NCBI GenBank assembly: GCA_038117265.1
Contig: JAYOFO010000012.1
Span: 1-47,510, forward strand
From: JAYPUG01 sp038117265
GTDB taxonomy: Bacteria; Pseudomonadota; Alphaproteobacteria; UBA6615
Reading direction: 5' to 3'
Length of the DNA: 47,510 nucleotides
The notes under the pieces are model-generated. The model was given only the letters and a program-made list of their open reading frames with translations, did not search any database and had not been told where the DNA came from. Positions 41,432-47,510 of this stretch are shown one piece after another. Each line of letters begins with the position of its first letter. Within the stretch, counting starts at the first letter, position 1. A program made the translations under genes and the position numbers.

Positions 41432-42235
41432 CTATTCGGCGGTGTAGCCGCCGTCGATGTAGAGGGTGTGCCCGGTGACGTAGTCGGACGCCGGCGACAT
41501 CAGGTAGACCAGCCCGCCGACCAGGTCGTCGGTCTCCGACAGCCGACCGACCGGCACGCGTTCGAGCATCGCCTTGCGGGTCGAGCTGCCGGGTTCCTCG
41601 TCCGAGAACATCCACTCCGAGAGCGGCGAGCGGAACACGGTCGGGCCGATCGCGTTGATGTTCGCGTTCTTGCCGCCCCACTCGCAGGCCAGCGCGCGAA
41701 CCATGCCGTCGAGCCCGGCCTTGGAGGCGCAGTATCCGGTGTAGCCGGTCGGCATGCCGTGCCGGCCCCGCGTCGACGACACGACCACGACCTTGGACCG
41801 CCCCCGCGCGGCCGGCTGTTTCGCGAACTGGCGGCCCGCCGCCTGGCAGGCCAGCCAGTAGCCGTCGAGATTGGCCGCTATGACGCTGCGCCAGCGTTCG
41901 TAGGGCTGGTCCTCGATGAAGCCGACATCGTTCAGGCCGGTGGCGACGAACATCAGGTCGAGCCCGCCATGGGTCGCCACCGCCGCCTCGACGATCGCCG
42001 CCGCGCCGGCCTCGGTGTCCGGCCATTCCTCGATTGTGGCGACCGCGACCCCCTCGGCGCGAAACCCATCCGCCATCGCCGCCAGCTTTTCGGGGTTCCG
42101 GTCGGCAAGCGTCATCGCACAGCCCATGCCGGCCAGCGCCCGCGCGCCGGCGCTGCCGAACGAGCCGGTGGCACCGATCACCAGCGCCGACTTGCCGGAA
42201 ATGTCGAACATCGAGAGTGGGGAATTGAGCGCCAA
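41432..42235 (-). CDS. Short-chain dehydrogenase/reductase
   Basis: The 267-residue SDR has the cofactor motif LVIGATGSFGSAGARAL, the catalytic serine in VVVVSSTRGRHG and the YxxxK pair in YTGYCASKAGLDG. A C-terminal VTGHTLYIDGGYTAE completes the classical fold. It probably reduces or oxidises a hydroxyl/ketone with NAD(P)H. The start is uncertain: TTG at 42235 has GGAGG 8 bases upstream, while the ATG at 42211 (MFDISGKSALV) has none, so I use TTG. It lies 45 bases upstream of the molybdoenzyme gene and is likely first in that operon. Confidence 0.87.
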   Translation of the reverse strand: MALNSPLSMFDISGKSALVIGATGSFGSAGARALAGMGCAMTLADRNPEKLAAMADGFRAEGVAVATIEEWPDTEAGAAAIVEAAVATHGGLDLMFVATGLNDVGFIEDQPYERWRSVIAANLDGYWLACQAAGRQFAKQPAARGRSKVVVVSSTRGRHGMPTGYTGYCASKAGLDGMVRALACEWGGKNANINAIGPTVFRSPLSEWMFSDEEPGSSTRKAMLERVPVGRLSETDDLVGGLVYLMSPASDYVTGHTLYIDGGYTAE

Positions 42236-42334
42236 GGTCGGATCCTCCGGTTCGTTTATCTTGACACACAGCCTAGACGTTCGCACGCGCCCGACCAACG
42301 CCCGGAACCGGTGAAAATGACTCGAATCCGGCGA

Positions 42335-42946
42335 CTAGAGGTCGAGGCCGCGCCGACGGATGGCCGCGGCCCAGCGCTCGGCGAACGGCAGGTCGAAGAC
42401 GATCGCCGGATCGCCGTCGACGGTGATCCAGTCGCGGCGCGCCATCTCGCGTTCGAGCTGGCCGGGGCCCCACCCGGCATAAACCAGTGCGAAGATCGCG
42501 CGCGCCGGACCGGCACCGTCCGACACCGCCTCCAGCACCACGCGGATGCCCGAGACGGCGAGCCCGTCGTTCACGGCAATCGTCTCGTCGACGACAAACT
42601 CCGGGGAGTGCAGGACGAACCCGACCTCGCCCTGCACCGGCCCGCCGAAATGAAAGACGATCGGCGCGGCGGCATCGGGCGCGACGATCCCGAGGCGGTC
42701 GTAGATATCCTCGGGCAGGACGCGGCCCAACGGGCGGTTGACGATCAGCCCGAAGGCGCCGTCCGCGTCATGGGACATGAGATAGACGACGGTCTCGGCG
42801 AAGCGCGGGTCGGGCATGCCCGGCTCGGCGACGAGAAACCGGCCGGCGAGGCTGTCGGCCCCTTCGGACAGGGCCTGCGGCACCGGCCCAAGCGCGAACG
42901 CCAGGCCCAGCGCGAACACGAAAAGGACGCGCCAGCGGGCGATCAC
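42335..42946 (-). CDS. YqgE/AlgH family protein with an N-terminal signal peptide
   Basis: This 203-residue protein matches YqgE/AlgH: SLAGRFLVAEPGMPDPRFAETVVYLMSHDADGAFGLIVNRPLG, FHFGGPVQGEVGFVLHS, and ALVYAGWGPGQLEREMARRDWI. Unusually, it begins with a clear signal-like segment (basic IARWR, then VLFVFALGLAFALG). No in-frame start lies after it, so the extension is real. The start GTG overlaps the DUF1194 stop as GTGA. The function of the family is poorly known; export would place it in the periplasm. Confidence 0.86.
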   Translation of the reverse strand: MIARWRVLFVFALGLAFALGPVPQALSEGADSLAGRFLVAEPGMPDPRFAETVVYLMSHDADGAFGLIVNRPLGRVLPEDIYDRLGIVAPDAAAPIVFHFGGPVQGEVGFVLHSPEFVVDETIAVNDGLAVSGIRVVLEAVSDGAGPARAIFALVYAGWGPGQLEREMARRDWITVDGDPAIVFDLPFAERWAAAIRRRGLDL

Positions 42947-43710
42947 CGGTCCGGGCCCGCAAAGCTGACGCGGCCGGCCAGCGCGATGCGCGAGGCCTCG
43001 GCCGGCGGGATCGCGGCAACCTCGAGGATCATCTTCTTGAGGACCGCGTCGGCGAAGCTGATCGTCTCGTCGACCGTGACCACGAACGCCCCCGCCCCGC
43101 CGATGATCTGCTCGCGAAACTCCTGTTCCAGCGAGACCGCGCGCAGCGGCCGGGTGCTGCCGGGCCGGCTGATGGCGAGGCCGTTGATCGTGATCCCCTT
43201 GGAGACCGCGTTGGCCCGCGCCAGCGGCAGGGGCATGCCGCCGATGTTCCCGGCATCGGCCGAGATGTCGATGATGCGCCGGATGCCCTTGTAGGGATTG
43301 CCGTCGATCAGCCCCTGGGAATAGGCGATGGCGTTGCTGATCGAGTTGAACCCCCAGGCCTCGCGCGGCGCACGCACCAGCGCCGCGCCGAAGCGCTTCG
43401 CCGCCTCGGGCCCGTCGATCACGGTCCAGTCGACGATGGTGTGCTGGGATTGTGCGCTGCCCCACTCGACATAGGCGATCACGCTCTTGCCATAGATGCC
43501 GCCGGTCAGCGCCTCGAGCACGCGGGGGTTGGCGACCGCGCGGGCATAGCCCTCGCGCTGCAGGCGCAACTCCTCATCGTCGATGGAACCCGATCCGTCG
43601 GCCGCGAGTACGAGCTCCAGGTCGACGGGCTCCTGCGCATGGGCAAACCCCGCGCCGGCGAGCCCGAATAGGGCGAACGAAAGTGCCACCAGACCCGTTC
43701 TTGCCAGCAT
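42943..43710 (-). CDS. DUF1194 (VWA-like) secreted protein
   Basis: The 255-residue protein has a signal peptide (MLARTGLVALSFALFGLAGAGFAHA) followed by VDLELVLAADGSGSIDDEELRLQREGYA, a MIDAS-like DGSGS typical of DUF1194/VWA folds. Further landmarks are AYSQGLIDGNPYKGIRRIIDISADAGNIGG and an ITINGLAIS strand. Its role is unknown, perhaps periplasmic adhesion or assembly. GGGAGG fixes the ATG at 43710. It is directly coupled to the AlgH-family gene. Confidence 0.88.
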   Translation of the reverse strand: MLARTGLVALSFALFGLAGAGFAHAQEPVDLELVLAADGSGSIDDEELRLQREGYARAVANPRVLEALTGGIYGKSVIAYVEWGSAQSQHTIVDWTVIDGPEAAKRFGAALVRAPREAWGFNSISNAIAYSQGLIDGNPYKGIRRIIDISADAGNIGGMPLPLARANAVSKGITINGLAISRPGSTRPLRAVSLEQEFREQIIGGAGAFVVTVDETISFADAVLKKMILEVAAIPPAEASRIALAGRVSFAGPDR

Positions 43711-43855
43711 GCCGATCCTCCCTTTGCCGAGCCACAAGCCTAGCGCCACCCAGGCCCTGTCGGGGAGACTTTTCGTTCACATCCGCGCGCGCGGATCGCT
43801 TGCCTTCGCACCCGCCAGCCGATAGGACGGCGCGAACATCTCAGGTTCGCCACCC

Positions 43856-44611
43856 ATGCCATTGCTGCCGCCCGACATCACGGTTTTCGATGCCGCCCTG
43901 CTGATCGCCATCAGCACGGTGACCTCTGCCGTCTCGGCCGCGTTCAGCATCGGCGGCGGCGTCGCCTTCCTCGCCGTACTCGCCTCGATCGTGCCGCCCG
44001 CGGCGGTGATCCCGCTGCACGGGGTCGTCCAGGTCGGCTCGAACCTGGTGCGCGCCATCATCCAGCGCGACCACATCATGTGGCACATCGTCGGGCCCTT
44101 CGTCGGCGGATCCGTCGTCGGCGCGGTCATCGGCGGCCAGATCGTCTTCCAGCTTCCCGGCGACGTGCTGCGCATCGTCCTGGCGGTGTTCATCCTCTAC
44201 GCGACCTGGGGCCCGATGCGGTTCCGCATGGCCAGGGGCGGAAAACTGCTGTCGGTCATCACCGGCGTCTGCTCGAGCTTCATGACCATGTTCATCGGCG
44301 CAACGGGGCCGTTCGTGTCGTCCGTCTTCGGACCGATGTTTCCCGACCGGCTCGTCTTCGTCGCCACCCACGGTGCGTGCATGCTGTTCCAGCACGCAAT
44401 CAAGATCGTGGTGTTCGCGTTCCTGGGCTTCGCGTTCGTGCCCTGGGCACCCCTGCTCGCGGGCATCCTCGCGGCCGGAGTGGTGGGGACCATGGTCGGG
44501 ACCCGGTTGCTCGGCCAGATGGAGGAGGCCTTCTTCCGCAAGGTGATCCGGATCGCGCTGACGATCCTGGCGCTCAACCTGCTGGCGATCGCCTTCGGGC
44601 TCTATTCTTGA
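43856..44611 (+). CDS. Sulfite exporter TauE/SafE family permease
   Basis: This 251-residue inner-membrane protein has about 7-8 helices and the TauE/SafE pattern: AVSAAFSIGGGVAFLAVLASIVPPAAVIPLHGVVQVGSNLVRAII in the first half, and SVITGVCSSFMTMFIGATGPFVSSVF with HGACMLFQHAIKIVVFAFLGFAFVPW in the second. Family members export sulfite, sulfoacetate or related anions; the substrate here is unknown. It overlaps the AI-2E-family gene by 10 bases at its 3' end. Confidence 0.88.
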   Translation: MPLLPPDITVFDAALLIAISTVTSAVSAAFSIGGGVAFLAVLASIVPPAAVIPLHGVVQVGSNLVRAIIQRDHIMWHIVGPFVGGSVVGAVIGGQIVFQLPGDVLRIVLAVFILYATWGPMRFRMARGGKLLSVITGVCSSFMTMFIGATGPFVSSVFGPMFPDRLVFVATHGACMLFQHAIKIVVFAFLGFAFVPWAPLLAGILAAGVVGTMVGTRLLGQMEEAFFRKVIRIALTILALNLLAIAFGLYS

Positions 44612-45720
44612 CCCTTTGAATCTTCCTCGTCGCGCCGGTCGGACGGGTGCGGCGGCGGCAATATGTCGGCGAACGCCGTGCGATAGATGTCGAGCGCGGT
44701 GAGGAACACGGCCGCCAGGATCGGGCCGATGACGATTCCGACCACGCCGAAGGCGGCGATGCCGCCGAGGATCGACAGCAGGATCAGCAGATCGGGAATC
44801 CGGGTCTCCTCGCCCACCATGCGCGGCCGCAGGATGTTGTCGATCAGCCCGACGACCAGTGCGCCCCACACCAGCAACGCGATGGCATCGACCGTCTGCC
44901 CGATCGCCAGGAGATAGATCGATGTCGGCAGCCAGACGATCGCGCTGCCCAGGCCGGGTATCGCCGACAGGATGAGGACGACGGTGCCCCAGAACGCCGC
45001 CCCGGCCAGCCCGAGCACCCAGAAGGCGAGCGTGACAAGAAGGCCCTGCAGGATGCCGATGACGAGGATGCTCTTCAGCGTCGCCTTGGTCACCGTGAGC
45101 CCGCGTTCGGCCAGTTCGGTGCGATCGTCCTCGTCGAGCGGCAGGTAGCGCAGCGCCGAATCCACCAGCGCGGGCCCGCGCATCAGGAAGAAGAACATCG
45201 CATACAGGAAGACGAAGAGGTTCAGGATGACGCCGACTGTGCCGCGCGTTGCGTCGCGGATGCTCTCGAACAGGAACTGCCCGAACCCGCTGGCCAGTTC
45301 GCCCGCGCGCGCCAGCACCTGGCTCTTGTGGGCCTCGAGTTCGTCGTGGAACGGCAGCCAGTCGGGCAGGTTGAGCATCTGTGCGCTCTCGCCACCCAGA
45401 TGCTCCCTGAGCCAGGGCGAGACCGCCTTGCTGATCGCCAGCGCCTCGGTGCCCACGAGGCCGGCGACCGCGACAAGCGGAATCCCCACCGCGATGACGA
45501 CGATGACGATCGTCACGCCCGAGGCGAGTGCGGGGCGCAGGCGCAGGCCCACACGCACCCTGCGATAGAAGGGATGCAGCACACCGCTGAAGATCACGGC
45601 CATCAGGACCGCGAGCAGGAAGTTGCGGATCAGCGCGCCGAAGCCCACGACCACCAGGATCGTGAGCGCCAGCACGAACATGGCGCGGAATCGCTTGTGC
45701 TGTTCTTCGGCCGATGACAT
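44602..45720 (-). CDS. AI-2E family transporter (PF01594)
   Basis: The 372-residue membrane protein has paired N-terminal helices, a long soluble middle (LLREHLGGESAQMLNLPDWL region) and the C-terminal hallmark of the family: GTVVLILSAIPGLGSAIVWLPTSIYLLAIG, followed by VWGALVVGLIDNILRPRMVGEETRIPDLLILLSILGG. Named after the E. coli TqsA autoinducer exporter, most members have unknown cargo and some are ion antiporters. The ATG at 45720 has only a weak ribosome binding site. It is divergent from the CMD-family gene. Confidence 0.88.
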   Translation of the reverse strand: MSSAEEQHKRFRAMFVLALTILVVVGFGALIRNFLLAVLMAVIFSGVLHPFYRRVRVGLRLRPALASGVTIVIVVIAVGIPLVAVAGLVGTEALAISKAVSPWLREHLGGESAQMLNLPDWLPFHDELEAHKSQVLARAGELASGFGQFLFESIRDATRGTVGVILNLFVFLYAMFFFLMRGPALVDSALRYLPLDEDDRTELAERGLTVTKATLKSILVIGILQGLLVTLAFWVLGLAGAAFWGTVVLILSAIPGLGSAIVWLPTSIYLLAIGQTVDAIALLVWGALVVGLIDNILRPRMVGEETRIPDLLILLSILGGIAAFGVVGIVIGPILAAVFLTALDIYRTAFADILPPPHPSDRRDEEDSKGQE

Positions 45721-45800
45721 CGCGTGTTGCCGGTTGATCGCGGGCGATTGCCGCCCTAAACGAAGGGCGATCCTATCACGCCGCACCGCGGAGGCAGCAG

Positions 45801-46349
45801 ATGCGCATTCCCCCCATCGATCCCGAGACGCTGAGCCCCGAGCAGAAGGAAATCTACGACCGCATCGCATCGGGCCCGCGCGGCCAGGTGCGCGGCCCCT
45901 ACCACGCATACCTGCTGCATGCGGGTGTGTGCGAGGGGATCGAGCGCATGGGGCATTATCTGCGTTTCGCCGCCCGGCTGCCGGGCAACATCCGCGAACT
46001 CGCCATCATCACCGTCGGCCGCCACTGGCGCGCCGAGTTCGAATGGTTCGCCCATGCGCCCATCGCGATCCACGAGGGCGTCTCGGAGGACGTCGTACAG
46101 GCGATCCACGACGGCACGCCACCCGAGTTCGCGGACGCCGACGAGGCGGCGGTCTATGCCTTTGTCCGCGCACTGCTGGCGAACGGCGGGGTCGGCGACG
46201 ATGCCTATGCCGACATGCGCGACCGCCTGGGCGAGGACGGGATCGTCGAACTGATGGGGATCGTGGGCCACTACACGGGCGTGGCGATGACGCTGAACAC
46301 TTTCCAGATCCTGCCGCCGGACGAGCAGCGTCCGAACTTCCCCGACTGA
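45801..46349 (+). CDS. Carboxymuconolactone decarboxylase family protein
   Basis: This 182-residue all-helical protein has the CMD/AhpD core: RELAIITVGRHWRAEFEWFAHAPIAIHEGVSEDVV, then IVELMGIVGHYTGVAMTLNTFQI. The CxxC of AhpD-type peroxidases is absent (WRAEFEWF), so it is more like gamma-carboxymuconolactone decarboxylase or an uncharacterised relative; the helix histidines are kept. GGAGGCAGC lies before the ATG. There is no link to a complete protocatechuate pathway in the window. Confidence 0.87.
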   Translation: MRIPPIDPETLSPEQKEIYDRIASGPRGQVRGPYHAYLLHAGVCEGIERMGHYLRFAARLPGNIRELAIITVGRHWRAEFEWFAHAPIAIHEGVSEDVVQAIHDGTPPEFADADEAAVYAFVRALLANGGVGDDAYADMRDRLGEDGIVELMGIVGHYTGVAMTLNTFQILPPDEQRPNFPD

Positions 46350-46440
46350 GGCAAGACCCTCGACCGGACAGCGCACCGCATTTGGCCAGCGGATTCTAGG
46401 ATAATTTTAACAAGCGGCCTGCAAACTGACCCCTGCATGC

Positions 46441-46463
46441 GGTGCGCGCCGACGGTGCGCGCC
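46441..46463 (+). repeat. Short direct repeat upstream of the chemotaxis receptor
   Basis: GGTGCGCGCC occurs twice (46441-46450 and 46454-46463), separated by GAC. It lies in the 137-base gap that also holds a rare AT-rich patch (GGATAATTTTAAC, about 46399-46411), possibly part of the receptor promoter. Confidence 0.5.
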
Positions 46464-46486
46464 TGCGACAAATTCAGGGGTTTGAA

Positions 46487-47510
46487 ATGTTCGCAAAATT
46501 CAAGGCACTCGAAAGCATCAAGGCCAAGTTCATCGCCGTCACTGCGATCGCGATCGTCGCGGCAGCCTCGCTCGCAGCCAATTCCTGGTGGGCAAACAGC
46601 AAGGTTGCGTCGGCCGTCCACGAAGCGGAGCTCGACGTCCAGAAGCTCGAACTCGTGGTCGCCATGGAGAAGGCGAACCTAGAAATGGTTCTCATGGCGA
46701 TGGATTCGATCATCGACAAGGACGAGGGTTTCATCCAGCCCGAGCGCGTCGAAATCATCGCCGAGAGCGTAGAAACGCTGCGCACGAGCAGTGCTCGGCT
46801 TCTCGAACTGGCGAGCTCGACCGAGGAACGTCAGACCATCACGTCGATCATCGAAGCCATCGAACCGCTCGCACAGGGCATCCAGGTCGACCTCGCCGCC
46901 CTCATCGAACGAAATGCGCCACAGGAGGCCTTCACGGCAATCGACGACGTGATCGACGAGTTCGGCGAAAGCATGACCGTCTCGCTCGACGCGCTCGAGC
47001 ACGAGTTTTCGGAACTGACGCACAAGGCAAACGCCAAGGTCCAGGATGCCGCCTCGGCTTCGGACATCGCCAACGCCGCCGTCTTCGGCGTTGCGGTCGT
47101 GATTCTCGGTGCGCTGTCGTTCGTCTTTGGCCGCATGATCGTCTCCCAGATCGCCACGATGTCATCCGCGATGCGCGAACTCGCCGACGGCAACAACGAG
47201 ACCGAGGTTCCGTACCTCGACCAGAAGGCCGAGATGGGCCAGATGGCCCAGGCGGTCGAGGTGTTCAAGCAGAACGCGCTGATGCGCGCGAAGCTCGAGG
47301 CCGAGCAGGTCAAGAAACGCGAAGCCGACGAGAAACGTGCAAGGGAAGTCGAGGCGCTGATCGGCGAGTTTGACGGCACCGCAAAGCGTTCGCTCTCCGG
47401 CGTCAACGCCTCGGCGGAACAGATGAAGTCGTCGGCCACCTCGATGACCTCGATCTCGGACGAGACGAGCCAGCGCTCGTCGTCGGTCGCCGCGGCGGCC
47501 GAGCAGGCCA
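46487..47510 (+). CDS. Methyl-accepting chemotaxis protein (partial, runs off the window)
   Basis: The visible 341 residues contain a first membrane helix (about 14-34, FIAVTAIAIVAAASLAAN), a four-helix-bundle-like periplasmic region with heptad-rich segments (residues about 35-200), and a second helix (AAVFGVAVVILGALSFVFG). A HAMP domain follows (MIVSQIATMSSAMRELADGN, then AEMGQMAQAVEVFKQNAL), and then the first helices of the methyl-accepting signalling domain. The remaining tip and C-terminus lie beyond 47510. CAGGGG precedes the ATG. The ligand is unknown. Confidence 0.92.
   Translation, partial: MFAKFKALESIKAKFIAVTAIAIVAAASLAANSWWANSKVASAVHEAELDVQKLELVVAMEKANLEMVLMAMDSIIDKDEGFIQPERVEIIAESVETLRTSSARLLELASSTEERQTITSIIEAIEPLAQGIQVDLAALIERNAPQEAFTAIDDVIDEFGESMTVSLDALEHEFSELTHKANAKVQDAASASDIANAAVFGVAVVILGALSFVFGRMIVSQIATMSSAMRELADGNNETEVPYLDQKAEMGQMAQAVEVFKQNALMRAKLEAEQVKKREADEKRAREVEALIGEFDGTAKRSLSGVNASAEQMKSSATSMTSISDETSQRSSSVAAAAEQA

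Noticed and set aside
45801..46349. AhpD-type alkylhydroperoxidase
   Set aside because: The CxxC redox pair required for that activity is absent from the core helix.

Overview
The window is GC-rich throughout and gene-dense, with short intergenic gaps, frequent ATGA-type or few-base overlaps, GTG/TTG starts, and gene sets typical of Alphaproteobacteria: an argD-argF-hslO run, egtB-egtD, DUF1194, AlgH and RecX. I infer an alphaproteobacterium, probably Rhodospirillales-like. No 16S rRNA or other strong phylogenetic marker is present, so this rests on gene content only.

Left part (1-9.5 kb): a broken CHAT protease remnant abuts the ergothioneine genes egtB-egtD. Beyond them lies a set of small-molecule catabolic genes: a DOPA 4,5-dioxygenase-like protein, a fumarylacetoacetate-hydrolase-family protein, a luciferase-like flavin oxidoreductase, a Gfo/Idh/MocA dehydrogenase, a hotdog thioesterase, a 2-hydroxyacid dehydrogenase and a zinc alcohol dehydrogenase. 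Next (9.5-19.8 kb) is a leftward series: an ATP-grasp/phosphohistidine enzyme with a striking His-Asp insertion, an M24 creatinase/peptidase-like protein, a fumarate-reductase-like flavoprotein and a Tm-1-like protein. It is followed by a truncated CitE-like gene, an amidase, an Ldh-family dehydrogenase and a DMT exporter.

Middle (19.8-34.5 kb): two decayed genes meet tail to tail (a TPR-like repeat protein and an APC permease). Then come a universal stress protein with an FNR/FixK-type site, a cupin, a 3-hydroxybenzoate-6-hydroxylase-like monooxygenase, tRNA-Gly(CCC), apaG, folE, trkH-argE, a lipoprotein, argD-argF-hslO, two ABC-2 permeases with no ATPase, recX, and a short in-frame MFS/MscS chimera.

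Right part (34.6-47.5 kb): a 3-hydroxyisobutyrate-dehydrogenase-family enzyme, OsmC and an enoyl-CoA hydratase precede the most interesting unit. This is a leftward cluster of an SDR, a molybdopterin enzyme, an iron-sulfur subunit and a methyltransferase. The two central subunits resemble the pyrogallol-phloroglucinol transhydroxylase of Pelobacter. However, the large subunit has an extra N-terminal domain and changed active-site residues, and the small subunit has lost the three cysteines specific to one [4Fe-4S] cluster. The window ends with DUF1194-AlgH, a TauE/SafE permease, an AI-2E-family permease, a carboxymuconolactone-decarboxylase-family protein and the start of a chemotaxis receptor.

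A recurring theme is gene remnants joined abruptly to other sequence at four places (about 855, 16.2 kb, 20.5 kb and 34.35 kb). They could be deletion scars or, if this is a metagenome assembly, chimeric joins. Comparisons with named reference proteins were made from memory, without searches.
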